A stretch of DNA of 64,000 bases. Origin: JASLCR01 sp964384345 (GTDB lineage Bacteria > Patescibacteriota > Saccharimonadia > Saccharimonadales > Saccharimonadaceae). The notes below the pieces were generated by a model, which saw only the letters and a list, made by a program, of their open reading frames with translations, was not told the DNA's origin and did no database searches. The stretch is from positions 1-64,000 of the forward strand of contig CAYLKD010000002.1 in NCBI GenBank assembly GCA_964384345.1, read 5' to 3'. Below are positions 17,459 to 25,825 of the stretch, in pieces; position 1 is the first letter of the stretch, and each line of letters begins with the position of its first letter. The position numbers and the translations under genes were made by a program.

Positions 17459-18343
17459 TTAACGAGTGGTGTTTCTCTTTACAAAAAATTTTCGAATTGA
17501 AGTCACATCTTCTTTAGCGAGTCCACTATCTTTTGCGTGTGTGTAATCCTCTCGGGCATCATTGAGCAAATTAAATTCAAGGTTGTACTTCGAAAGCATG
17601 GCCTGAGCATAGCGCATGTCTTTTTCGATCCATTGCATTGCAAAATTAACGTGGCCTGGTTCCCAGTTTTTACTGTCAAAAACGAGTTTTGTTGCTGGGC
17701 TCGTTGGTCCCATCGTGCCGTCAACAAACGCATGCGCGAGCGTTTCTGGATCAATACCTACCTGTTTTGCGATATGAAGCGCCTGCGCAGCTGCGTCCAT
17801 GTGGATGCCCATCATTGCATTGAGTATCAGTTTGAAACGCATACCTGTACCGGCTGGACCAAAGTGATAAATTTTTTCTGCGATAGTCTCGAGTTCCGGT
17901 CGTATAGCATCAATACAGTCTTTGTCTCCGCCGATGAGCAATCGCAAAGTGCCATTTTCAGCTCCAGCTCGACTACCAGTCAGTGGCATATCGAGAAACT
18001 TAAACTTTTTCTTCTGGCAAAGCGCTATGAGTTCATCCGTCCATTCAATTGACAGCGATGATGAGGCGATCAATATTTTTTCTGTCGAAGCACCTGCTAG
18101 GATACCATTCGTACCAAGCCATACTCGTTGTGAGGCTGCATCGTCAGAGACACATTCGATGATGATGCCGGATTGCTCGGTAACAGCTTTTGGCGTGTCC
18201 AATACGTTGGCACCATTATTTTTTAGATGATCCAGTCGCTCAGGGCTCCTGTTCCACATCAATACTTCATAGCCAGCTTTTAGATAGTTTTCCGCCATGC
18301 CAGCGGCCATTATTCCTGCGCCAATAATTCCAATCTTTTTCAT
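17459..18343 (-). CDS. 3-hydroxyisobutyrate dehydrogenase-family NAD(P)-dependent oxidoreductase
   Basis: A 294-aa beta-hydroxyacid dehydrogenase. GIIGAGIMAAGMAENYLKAG is the nucleotide-binding loop, DMPLTGSRAGAENGTLRLLIGG is the substrate-site signature, and KLILNAMMG holds the catalytic lysine position. Likely substrates are small 3-hydroxyacids or succinic/glyoxylic semialdehydes; the exact one is unknown. TATACT with a 6-nt gap precedes the ATG (leaderless). It is convergent with the VanY-like gene. Confidence 0.9.
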   Translation of the reverse strand: MKKIGIIGAGIMAAGMAENYLKAGYEVLMWNRSPERLDHLKNNGANVLDTPKAVTEQSGIIIECVSDDAASQRVWLGTNGILAGASTEKILIASSSLSIEWTDELIALCQKKKFKFLDMPLTGSRAGAENGTLRLLIGGDKDCIDAIRPELETIAEKIYHFGPAGTGMRFKLILNAMMGIHMDAAAQALHIAKQVGIDPETLAHAFVDGTMGPTSPATKLVFDSKNWEPGHVNFAMQWIEKDMRYAQAMLSKYNLEFNLLNDAREDYTHAKDSGLAKEDVTSIRKFFVKRNTTR

Positions 18344-18403
18344 ATTTTTAGTATATCAGTCGCATTTGAGAGTTAGCTGATGAGATACGATACACTAAAG
18401 AGT

Positions 18404-19063
18404 ATGTTCACTCATACAAACGATGCGGCGGTATGGCAAATAATTCATCATTTAAGAAAGGATTTAGTTTCATTCTTAGAAACATTATCGGATGAGGAAT
18501 GGAACACGGCGTCACTATGTGAAGGCTGGAGGGTGAGGGATGTCGTGAGTCATCTAATCCTCGAGTATCACTACACGTTCTCAAATTCATGGCTCGACTT
18601 TATTCGCTGCGGAGGTAATACTAATGCCTTTATCATGCAGACTGCCATACGTCTGGGTGAAAAACCTGCATCCGAATTGCTGGATCAGTTTTCCCGAATG
18701 ACTCATGAACGTCAAAAGCCTCGATCCGTCTCGTCGCTAAATGTACTCGTCGATTTACTCGTGCATGAGCAAGACATACGAATTCCACTAGGCAAGCCAA
18801 AAGATATGGATATGGATTCGCTCAAACTCATATTTTCGCACTGGGAACCAGGCAAATATAATTTTGGTGAAAAAATTACTGGGCTCGATGAACGGCTGAA
18901 AGGGCTACAATTTGTTATTACGGATTTGTCAGTAATAAAAGGCGATGGCGCTGAAGTAAACGGCAATGCCCATGATATTTTGCTTGCCGCTACAGGTCGA
19001 TCTGTTGCTGTATCTCAGTTGTCAGGCGTAGGTGCAGACATTCTCAAGCAGCGACTAAGCTAG
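18404..19063 (+). CDS. Maleylpyruvate isomerase-family (DinB-like) protein
   Basis: A 219-aa protein matching the MDMPI/DinB-like four-helix fold: an N-terminal WxxxxxLRKDLVSFLETLSDEEW, CEGWRVRDVVSHL and a later DLLVHEQDIR His motif. In actinobacteria these enzymes use mycothiol; in this genome the cofactor is unknown. The ATG at 18404 is supported by TACACT 7 nt upstream; an in-frame start at 18380 lies upstream of that box. Confidence 0.82.
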   Translation: MFTHTNDAAVWQIIHHLRKDLVSFLETLSDEEWNTASLCEGWRVRDVVSHLILEYHYTFSNSWLDFIRCGGNTNAFIMQTAIRLGEKPASELLDQFSRMTHERQKPRSVSSLNVLVDLLVHEQDIRIPLGKPKDMDMDSLKLIFSHWEPGKYNFGEKITGLDERLKGLQFVITDLSVIKGDGAEVNGNAHDILLAATGRSVAVSQLSGVGADILKQRLS

Positions 19064-19081
19064 GTAACTTCTGTTCGTAAT

Positions 19082-19813
19082 TCAATTCTGAATTGCATTG
19101 CGTATCGATACTAGGTCTTCAAGCGCATGCTCCAGCATTTGTGTTTCATTACCATCAGTTCCAAATGTTTGGTAGTACGGGATATTTTCGTGGTCCGGCT
19201 GCAACGGTGCTTCTGGCTTATCCAGCAAATCTGCCACGCTATAGACATCTCTAACTATGTTTCCATCTTCATCACACTCCGTTAGCGATGGTACACTCGC
19301 GTCAATATCTACTGATTCGAGCTGGCCAAGCAATGCCTCGCGGCCATAGGTTGCGACAGTAACCATACCACGCTTAGCAAATATCTCTTGTGCTAGAGCC
19401 CACTTTTCTTCGAATTCTTTTTGGTGGTTTGCATTAAGCTTGTATGAGCTGTCAAGCAATCGCGGCAAATGCTTCAGCTGAGAAGTAGATGTGATTGGTT
19501 CAGTATTTTCAAGCGTATCTTTTGGGATATCCTCATCAGATGACACAAAAATTTCTTCTAATATTTTTTGAACGTTTTCTCTATGGATACTTTCAGGCTG
19601 TGCTGGGTGCATCGTTCCGTCGAAAAACATACTAGCAGCTAATTTTCCTAGCTCTAAGAACAATTTCGTGGCATAAAATTTGTCTCGCGTCTCAGGTGTC
19701 ATAGCTTCAGATGGAGGCATTTGTTCAATAATTTCATGCAAGTAACTTGGCGGCTGAGAAGATAAATAAGAGGCAGAACCAATTAGAACTAGTATATCTA
19801 CTTCTTTTGACAT
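19082..19813 (-). CDS. Hypothetical 243-aa protein
   Basis: A soluble, acidic, Glu/Ser-rich protein without membrane segments or a motif I recognise. A short hydrophobic opening (VDILVLIGSASYL) is followed by helical, charged sequence. TACAAT is 7 nt from the ATG, so the gene shows the host's leaderless promoter style and is probably native and expressed. Neighbouring genes are small metabolic enzymes and give no clue. Confidence 0.75.
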   Translation of the reverse strand: MSKEVDILVLIGSASYLSSQPPSYLHEIIEQMPPSEAMTPETRDKFYATKLFLELGKLAASMFFDGTMHPAQPESIHRENVQKILEEIFVSSDEDIPKDTLENTEPITSTSQLKHLPRLLDSSYKLNANHQKEFEEKWALAQEIFAKRGMVTVATYGREALLGQLESVDIDASVPSLTECDEDGNIVRDVYSVADLLDKPEAPLQPDHENIPYYQTFGTDGNETQMLEHALEDLVSIRNAIQN

Positions 19814-19872
19814 ATACTATATTGTATCATATTACAGTATAAATTGCAAGTAATGATATACAGAATGTGTGT

Positions 19873-20454
19873 TTACTGATGCATACGATAATGAAGATGC
19901 ACGAAGCCGTTATCAAACTTATGTATATCTATTAATTGCAATGAGCCATTTGCACTATCAGTTGGAAGCCAATGTAACCCCGCACCCAGCATTACGGGCG
20001 CGATAAACTGATGAAGCTCGTCGATAGCTTCAGCCGCAAACGCATGAGCTGCGAGGTGAGGTCCACCAATATCAAAATCCTTGGTTGATGTAGCAATGAT
20101 CTTTTTTATAGCTTCAGGGTTGAAAGAGTGCTCGATTGTCGTATTCTTCGTTGCAACTTCGTCAAGTGATGATGAGTAGACGATCTTTTCTGCTCCTCGC
20201 CATATTTTTGCGTAGTCGTTCATAGCAGGGCTAGGTCCGTCCATCGGTCCACCTGTGCCTTGAGTTGGAATATCATCCCACACTCGCATCGTGTCATATA
20301 AGTTTCGTCCCATCAAAATAGTACCGACGTTACGCAAGATGTCGTTAACGTACATATGCACTTCTTCGCTCGGTACTGCCCAGTCAAAGTTTCCGTTTAC
20401 ATCGGTCGCATATCCATCGAGTGATGTCGTCATCAAATATAGTAATTTACCCAT
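19873..20454 (-). CDS. Dihydrofolate reductase-family protein (RibD C-terminal-like)
   Basis: A 193-aa protein with the RibD_C/DHFR-like pattern: TTSLDGYATDVNG at the N-terminus, GTILMGRNLYDTM, a central VYSSSL and IGGPHLAAHAF near the NADPH site. These stand-alone proteins are NAD(P)H-dependent reductases of mostly unknown substrate. A TAGAAT box lies 6 nt before the ATG. It is divergent from the flavin oxidoreductase gene. Confidence 0.88.
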   Translation of the reverse strand: MGKLLYLMTTSLDGYATDVNGNFDWAVPSEEVHMYVNDILRNVGTILMGRNLYDTMRVWDDIPTQGTGGPMDGPSPAMNDYAKIWRGAEKIVYSSSLDEVATKNTTIEHSFNPEAIKKIIATSTKDFDIGGPHLAAHAFAAEAIDELHQFIAPVMLGAGLHWLPTDSANGSLQLIDIHKFDNGFVHLHYRMHQ

Positions 20455-20511
20455 GAATTTATTCTACTCTACACGCCGCAGTAGATTGCTAAACTTTGCT
20501 ATGATTGAACA

Positions 20512-21201
20512 ATGGTTTTTAAAGATCAAACAATCAATATCATCGTCACGAATATTCAGCAAGAACAATCTGTATACTGGAGTATCTACTTTCGAAGGCC
20601 AATTAATTTTGTATTCGAAGCGGGGGATTGGATCGATATTGTATTTCTCGGTCATGATTTGGCAGGCGGTCGCACGTTTTCTATTTCATCATCGCCGACA
20701 GAAAGTGATATTAGGATCAGCTTCCGTGCTGGCGTGAGTCCGATGAAGCAAACCTTACAAAGTGTAAAAGTAGGTGATGTGCTTCTCATTACACAATATG
20801 GCAATGATTATGGATTTCAATTGAAGCAAAATCAGCCGAGCGTACTTATCGCTGGTGGAGTTGGTATAGCACCATTTCGAAGCATGATGAAGCAGCTGTA
20901 TGACACTTACGCGATGTCAGAAGTGCACCTAATATATCTCAATCAAACTGACGCGTTTTTATTTCGCAAAGAGCTAAATGAATGGTCAGCCAATTTGCCG
21001 CACGTGTCAGTTTCGTACATCGTCACGAAAGGTATCAATCGCAAAAAACGCGAGAAATTAATTTTAGCGATGATCAATTCGATTAATCAAAATTTTTATA
21101 TTGCAGGACCTCCATCGATGGTCGAAAGCAATGAGCATCTGCTTATAGATATGGGAGTTACCGTTCGAAATATCCGGATCGATAGCTTTAGTGGGTATTG
21201 A
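20512..21201 (+). CDS. FNR-type FAD/NAD(P)H oxidoreductase
   Basis: A 229-aa two-domain ferredoxin-reductase-like protein. The FAD domain has GRTFSISSSPTE (an RxYS-like flavin motif) and the NAD(P) domain has IAGGVGIAPFRSMM and YIAGPPSMV. There is no 2Fe-2S domain, so it must pass electrons to a separate partner not visible here. TGCTATGAT ends 6 nt before the ATG, so it is predicted leaderless. Confidence 0.9.
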   Translation: MVFKDQTINIIVTNIQQEQSVYWSIYFRRPINFVFEAGDWIDIVFLGHDLAGGRTFSISSSPTESDIRISFRAGVSPMKQTLQSVKVGDVLLITQYGNDYGFQLKQNQPSVLIAGGVGIAPFRSMMKQLYDTYAMSEVHLIYLNQTDAFLFRKELNEWSANLPHVSVSYIVTKGINRKKREKLILAMINSINQNFYIAGPPSMVESNEHLLIDMGVTVRNIRIDSFSGY

Positions 21202-21277
21202 TACGATTCTAAGCGGCTATGTGGGGCGGTATGGTATAGTAAATTCGTCTAAATAGTAAGTGCAAAAAAATATAACT

Positions 21278-22342
21278 ATGAACAAAAGAACTACAGTAGC
21301 TATGGGGCTTATCACTTTGATACTTATCGCCATGGGTATGTGGCAGCTTTGGAATTACACTCATCCATCTCGTATTGCTAGTACAATGCCCGCTACGACT
21401 ACATATCCTTCTCTAAAGCCGCAAGGTGCAGGTTTATATACAAATGGGTTCAATAACTCAACAATACATCACGTATATCTCAATCTGTCCTGGAAAGATC
21501 TTGAGCCAACACCAGGTGTCTATGATTGGCAAAGTATTGATACCCAACTGCAGTCTCATCCGAACACCAAGTTTCGTTTACGATTTGAGTCTGGTGTGAC
21601 GTGGGGGAGGTCGGGATGGATATGTCAATCAGATAAAGCTGGCCCGTGCATTACTATCCATCATAATAAAACAGATTCCGATGGCTATGTGCCAAAATTT
21701 TGGACAGACGCGTATCTGAATTCATTCAGAGATTTTGCGCAAGCTGCTGCTGAACACTTTGATAAGAATCCTCAAGTACTCGATGTAGTGAACGGTGCGT
21801 GTATGACATTTACTGCCGAGCCATTTATTTTGGGTGGCAGCGGTTCAGGTTCTGCAGCTGATGTACTTTACAAATCAGGTCTTACTAACAATCTTGATGC
21901 AAACTGTATAAGCCGTAGTACAGCAGATCTAGTTAACGCATTTATGCACACGCGAATTACGCTTGCCACTTTTGAAGGCATGCAAGAAGCATCAGGTGTC
22001 AGCTGGCCAGATGAACATGCGGTATTACAAGATTTACATACAAAATACGGCAGTCATGTGTCGTTTCAAAATAATGGGTTTACTCAAGCGGTTAATTGCT
22101 CTCAGCAAAATGTAACTCCAGCAAACGCTAGTACGGTCTGGTGCTACATGAAAAGTGTAGGGCCACCGATTGGATTTCAGCAAGGATGTGGTAGCAAAGG
22201 CACGGCTTGTGAGCAACCAGCTCTCATCGAAAACGCAATTGCAATGGGTGGCTGCTACCTTGAGCACAATAATTGGAATGGTTTAGGATCATCTGAAGCT
22301 GATTTCGACAAGCGTCTGAAACAAGTTCCGGGATGCAGCTAG
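21278..22342 (+). CDS. Membrane-anchored glycoside-hydrolase-like (beta-galactosidase-type barrel) protein
   Basis: A 354-aa protein with an N-terminal signal anchor (residues ~8-28), then a barrel-like domain with NLSWKDLEPTPGVYDWQSID, typical of GH42/GH5-like clan A enzymes, and LRFESGVTW. Cysteine pairs (CQSDKAGPC, QQGCGSKGTAC) suggest disulfides outside the membrane. It probably acts on surface or host polysaccharide. An in-frame GTG at 21260 is the alternative start; I prefer the ATG at 21278, which gives a compact basic n-region. Confidence 0.75.
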   Translation: MNKRTTVAMGLITLILIAMGMWQLWNYTHPSRIASTMPATTTYPSLKPQGAGLYTNGFNNSTIHHVYLNLSWKDLEPTPGVYDWQSIDTQLQSHPNTKFRLRFESGVTWGRSGWICQSDKAGPCITIHHNKTDSDGYVPKFWTDAYLNSFRDFAQAAAEHFDKNPQVLDVVNGACMTFTAEPFILGGSGSGSAADVLYKSGLTNNLDANCISRSTADLVNAFMHTRITLATFEGMQEASGVSWPDEHAVLQDLHTKYGSHVSFQNNGFTQAVNCSQQNVTPANASTVWCYMKSVGPPIGFQQGCGSKGTACEQPALIENAIAMGGCYLEHNNWNGLGSSEADFDKRLKQVPGCS

Positions 22343-22376
22343 CCAGTATTTACTAATTACATGCCACGACAAAATT

Positions 22377-22799
22377 CTACTCAGTAGTATGTGGCTCGAA
22401 ATCAGGGTTCATCCACATTGGCTCCCACATGTGGCCATCGGGATCTTGGACTTCTAAGCCAAACATCATGTCAGCAGGAACTTCACTCTCAACTTGATAA
22501 AAGTCACCACCATTATCTTTAGCTACGTGGGCGAAATTATCGACGGCATCTTTTGATTCGAGAGACAAGCAGAGCAGGGCGGCGCTTGTCTGTTTTGTGT
22601 CAGCGATCGTCTTAGTAGCGATAAAAGATGAGTAAAACTCATGGACTAGAAGCATGACGTAGATGTTGTCCGACCACACCATACAGCTGGCGTTTTCATT
22701 TGAAAAAGTTGGGTTCAGCGTGAAGCCAAGTTTAGTATAAAATTCAGTTGATGCAGAAACGTTAGAGACTGGTAGATTTACAAAGATTTGTTTTGACAT
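22377..22799 (-). CDS. VOC-family (glyoxalase/bleomycin-resistance-like) protein
   Basis: A 140-aa protein with the paired beta-alpha-beta-beta-beta pattern of the VOC fold (VNLPVSNVSASTEFYTKLGF and a C-terminal DPDGHMWEPMWM). AAGGAG lies at ideal distance from the ATG. It is the third of three consecutive VOC genes on this strand, which probably form one operon. The substrate is unknown. Confidence 0.9.
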   Translation of the reverse strand: MSKQIFVNLPVSNVSASTEFYTKLGFTLNPTFSNENASCMVWSDNIYVMLLVHEFYSSFIATKTIADTKQTSAALLCLSLESKDAVDNFAHVAKDNGGDFYQVESEVPADMMFGLEVQDPDGHMWEPMWMNPDFEPHTTE

Positions 22800-22835
22800 G
22801 TGAGCTCCTTTTTAATTTGTAACTACGTGAATTGC

Positions 22836-23210
22836 TTATAATGATCCCTTATAGACTTGTTGTAACTCCCAGGTGTTGCCACTAGGATCACTAAAGAATG
22901 CGTATTTGACGCCACCCATGTCTCTGATGTCGCCGATGGCAAGACCTTTATGTGACAACTCATGGTGAGCTGCTTCAATATCTGTCACGACGAGGTGTAT
23001 ACCCGCAACAGGTGCTGATTCATCAGTGCCTATACCTTTGCCGATAGCTATAGAGCAGGCAGATCCCGGAGGCGTCAGCTGTATGACGCGCATACCATTT
23101 CCTGGCTCGACGTCATGGTCGAGCGTGAAGCCAAGGATGTCCATATAAAACGCCTTGCTTTCATCGACATCTTTACTTGGCAGTGGGATAAGTTCGATTT
23201 TCATTTCCAT
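22836..23210 (-). CDS. VOC-family glyoxalase-like protein
   Basis: A 124-aa VOC protein (SKDVDESKAFYMDILGFTLDHD at the N-terminus, FSDPSGNTWELQQV at the C-terminus, with Glu as a likely metal ligand). It lies 6 nt downstream of the preceding VOC gene. The sequence between them lacks a clear SD, so its translation may be coupled. Confidence 0.92.
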   Translation of the reverse strand: MEMKIELIPLPSKDVDESKAFYMDILGFTLDHDVEPGNGMRVIQLTPPGSACSIAIGKGIGTDESAPVAGIHLVVTDIEAAHHELSHKGLAIGDIRDMGGVKYAFFSDPSGNTWELQQVYKGSL

Positions 23211-23216
23211 AGCGAA

Positions 23217-23633
23217 TTATGCTCGCTCGACGTTTATGTTGACCATCCAGTTGATACCAAACTTATCGGCGAAGTAGCCAAATGAATCACCCCAAGACTC
23301 TGTTTTGAGAGCTTGCTTAATGACGCCGCCGGCGGAGAGTTTTTCGAATGCACCCGAGAGACGTTCGAAGTCGGTACCCGATAAAGCAATTGCCATGTTC
23401 TCGCCAACAGTAGGGGGGTAATCTGGGTGACCATCTGAGCCCATGATCGTAAGACCGTCAGATGACAAAGCTCCGTGCATGATCGGCTCGCCAGGCTCGG
23501 CAAGTTTAGGCGGACCTTGAGGATTGGCTGCCATCAGCGTCAATTCGCCACCCAGTGCCTCGTGATAAAATTCAAGAGCTTCTCGCGCTTGACCCTGAAA
23601 GTTGATATATGGATCAGCAGCTAAGCGACTCAT
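23217..23633 (-). CDS. PhnB-like VOC-family protein
   Basis: A 138-aa protein of the PhnB/DUF1428-like VOC group (DPYINFQGQAREALEFYHEALGGE, then GDSFGYFADKFGINWMVN). I chose the start at 23633 because AAGGGG sits 7-8 nt upstream; an in-frame ATG at 23660 would add nine residues and place the SD inside the gene. It is the first gene of the three-gene VOC operon. A related protein is encoded at 48798-49229. Confidence 0.9.
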   Translation of the reverse strand: MSRLAADPYINFQGQAREALEFYHEALGGELTLMAANPQGPPKLAEPGEPIMHGALSSDGLTIMGSDGHPDYPPTVGENMAIALSGTDFERLSGAFEKLSAGGVIKQALKTESWGDSFGYFADKFGINWMVNINVERA

Positions 23634-24125
23634 GATGTTCCCCTTGTTTATGTAGTTCATTGTAGGTGAATACTGAAATTTAAGCTAGCATAGAGAGCAA
23701 CCGACTATATGAACAGAATTTGACGTATTGCTAAATTGGTGTCGAATCTATGTTATATTTCATACTATATACAAATACAAACAACAGCTAGCTAAAAAAA
23801 GACATTATACCGTCAAAGTAAACGAATAGTTCTCGAAAATAATACTCAATGCAGAATGCTTTTAGATAGTTTGAAGGCTAAGAACGATGTGCGGATGTAT
23901 GGAAATAATTGCCTGCATAACGATCTGTCGGCAGATATTGTAGAGTAACAAAATCAATTCGATTGAGGTGAAATTATACGGTAAGTCAATCGCAGTTACA
24001 TGCAGCAATACCCCGATGTGTGAGTAGTGACTTTTAGAGCTGAAATGAACAAGCTTAGCCGATCTGCGGGTCGTCTCTCGTGTTTTAAATATCCTGATTC
24101 AGTGGGGTGCTTGGTGTGAATAAAC
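23634..24125. other. 492-bp intergenic region without recognisable gene
   Basis: This AT-rich gap separates the VOC operon (its 5' side) from the 3' end of the orphan gene at 24126. It must contain the VOC operon promoter near its left edge. I see no ORF with SD, no tRNA and no strong hairpin with T-run. It is unusually long for this dense genome. Confidence 0.5.
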
Positions 24126-25466
24126 TTACGCAACTGCGCGCATATCTTCTTGATAAAAGGCTTTAAATACTTCTTTCGCGCTGCTGATTGCGCCGTTAGG
24201 AGCTGCGGCAGGGCAGACTAATCCTAGCGTGGATGGGTGTAGGTAATTGCCATTACTATCATTATCTCGACATTCTTTCCATTCGGCAACTGCGCTCTCA
24301 ATGTATTCACGACGTATAGCATTTAAAATTTTTGCAACACCTTTGCTTAAGCTTGGTTTTCCATTCCTAATAACAATTATATCTGGCATAAAAAGACCTG
24401 ATAAAGTAGATGGCCCAATATGACCTGGGCGGACTATCCTTGCGATTTGCTCTATTATATCTGTTTCAAGAATATCGCTCACTAACGTATCATGATCATC
24501 GTAACCTTCCACTTTTTGCGCTGTAAGAAGTGCAAGGGTCTGTGCGATTGTTAGCACTCCCTCTGTGAGCGTATTTTTGACTCCGTGAACGGCGTAGTCA
24601 TTACCAGAACGTGCTGACCGTTCCTTTGTGCGCGCAGTATATTCAGCTAGCAGCTGTTTATCATCTTCTGTAAGTCTATCGTGAATACCTTGCTCTATAA
24701 TGGCAGAACATTTTATAAAATCATTCAAAGAAACCGTAAGTCGTGCCAGTTTTGCTGCAGCATTCTCGCCGTATTCTCCGATTGGTATTTGGACTGAATC
24801 CCGGGTGCTAGAAATTGGAATTATCGTATCATTTGACTGCACTTTAGACATGACTAACACATAACAGTCGTACGGCTTAAAGACGGCTTGTGTTGAAGCA
24901 TTTAGCTGATCGTAGTCATACGCAGCATTCCATATTTTATTCGTGTGCTGGGTTTCAATAGTAAATAATGGTTCATCTCGTAGCGCACGCTGTAAGCCTT
25001 CAGCAAACGCATACCAGTGATCCAATGGATATTCAGCACCTCTCAATTCATTTAATCCTTTAATCAACGTCTCACGCGAAGGGTATGAATAAGCATTATG
25101 TTTTCCGTTTGTGCTTATGCTATATGCCCATTCCAGATATCTATCGACTGTAGCTGCAATGTCATCGTCATCCAGGGGCACTTTCAATTCACGATTCGGT
25201 ATTATCGTGTCTGTATCTATAGCGCCAAATAAAGCAGGTGGCAGTTTACCGATGCGGCCATAGGGTAGTACATATACGTTACCCGCACCGCGAATCATTT
25301 CATGGCGCGTTTCTGGGGTGGCATCAGAGAGTTCTCGTTGTATTTCCGAGCGGAAATGATCAGCTAAAGGCTCGATGATATCTCGAAGCTCATCGTTAAT
25401 AGGACCATTTAGCTCCCAATGGGCTTGCATATCGCTTTTTGGGCAAGTACTTATTTGCTCAGACAT
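24126..25466 (-). CDS. Orphan 446-aa protein, unknown function
   Basis: A soluble, mixed alpha/beta protein with no signal peptide or membrane segment. I recognise no domain. Residues ~140-200 (DHWYAFAEGLQRALRDEP...) look helical, and a Cys-containing C-terminal segment ends VCPAAAPNGAIS...VFKAFYQE. The promoter is host-like: TGCTATAAT ends 7 nt before the ATG. It borders the mobile element, so it could be the last host gene or a cargo gene of an earlier insertion. Confidence 0.72.
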   Translation of the reverse strand: MSEQISTCPKSDMQAHWELNGPINDELRDIIEPLADHFRSEIQRELSDATPETRHEMIRGAGNVYVLPYGRIGKLPPALFGAIDTDTIIPNRELKVPLDDDDIAATVDRYLEWAYSISTNGKHNAYSYPSRETLIKGLNELRGAEYPLDHWYAFAEGLQRALRDEPLFTIETQHTNKIWNAAYDYDQLNASTQAVFKPYDCYVLVMSKVQSNDTIIPISSTRDSVQIPIGEYGENAAAKLARLTVSLNDFIKCSAIIEQGIHDRLTEDDKQLLAEYTARTKERSARSGNDYAVHGVKNTLTEGVLTIAQTLALLTAQKVEGYDDHDTLVSDILETDIIEQIARIVRPGHIGPSTLSGLFMPDIIVIRNGKPSLSKGVAKILNAIRREYIESAVAEWKECRDNDSNGNYLHPSTLGLVCPAAAPNGAISSAKEVFKAFYQEDMRAVA

Positions 25467-25612
25467 TATACGTATTATAGCATATTAATATTAATTTGTC
25501 TACTATTAACCTGTAAGCTATCTTAGAAAAGTGCGGACTAAGAGATTTCTAGAAGATTTTTCCTGCTAGAGGCTAGGGCACATATATTCGACTCCTGGTT
25601 ATTTTATCGGGT

Positions 25613-25631
25613 AGGCCAAGAGTTAGAGTCT
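25613..25631 (+). repeat. Left copy of a 19-nt inverted repeat shared with tRNA-Gly
   Basis: AGGCCAAGAGTTAGAGTCT is, on the opposite strand, identical in 18 of 19 positions to 36471-36489 inside tRNA-Gly (T arm and variable loop). The orientation is inverted, not direct, so it is not a simple attL. Confidence 0.6.
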
Positions 25632-25642
25632 AGCCTCAGGAT

Positions 25643-25676
25643 TAAAAAAATCCCAGCAAATGCTGAGATGTTTTTT
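25643..25676. terminator. Bidirectional hairpin with A-run and T-run
   Basis: ATCCCAGCA / TGCTGAGAT with an AA loop (one mismatch on plus, one G-U pair on minus), preceded by seven A and followed by six T. It can end the minus-strand copper operon and any plus-strand transcript arriving from the left. Confidence 0.65.
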
Positions 25677-25776
25677 AATGGTGCAGCATCGTTGACGTAT
25701 TTCAAACAGCTGCTATTGATGCACAAGAGGATTATAAGCTAAAACATCTCGTTGAACAATTCCAGCTGTCGGGTAA

Positions 25777-25815
25777 TTTGATAACTGGTTAGCAATTTGC
25801 CAGCCAGCTATCAAA
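25777..25815. other. Imperfect long hairpin downstream of the copper ATPase
   Basis: TTTGATA/TATCAAA outer arms, CTGG/CCAG and GCAA/TTGC inner pairs form an interrupted palindrome of 39 nt, 11 nt past the ATPase stop. There is no T-run, so it is not a standard terminator; it could be an RNA 3'-end stabiliser or a recombination site arm. Confidence 0.4.
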
Positions 25816-25825
25816 CTATCTTCAT

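Noticed and set aside
17537..18052. Plus-strand 171-aa frame inside the dehydrogenase gene
   Set aside because: Shadow of the minus-strand gene. It has no start signals, and its composition is unlike a protein.
25569..25637. A tRNA fossil at the left edge of the element
   Set aside because: The ends pair as GAGGCTAG/CTAGCCTC and one part resembles the tRNA-Gly T arm, but the T and anticodon stems do not form in either orientation.
25679..25684. Direct-repeat attL (TGGTGC) matching the tRNA-Gly 3' end
   Set aside because: Only six bases match, which is expected by chance. Serine recombinases may leave only 2-3 shared bases, so the left end cannot be set this way.
25680..25791. Protein fragment (VDVFQTAAIDAQEDYKLKHLVEQF...) upstream of the copper operon end
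   Set aside because: The open frame is short, starts after a stop and has no start or SD. It could be a gene remnant but cannot be supported.
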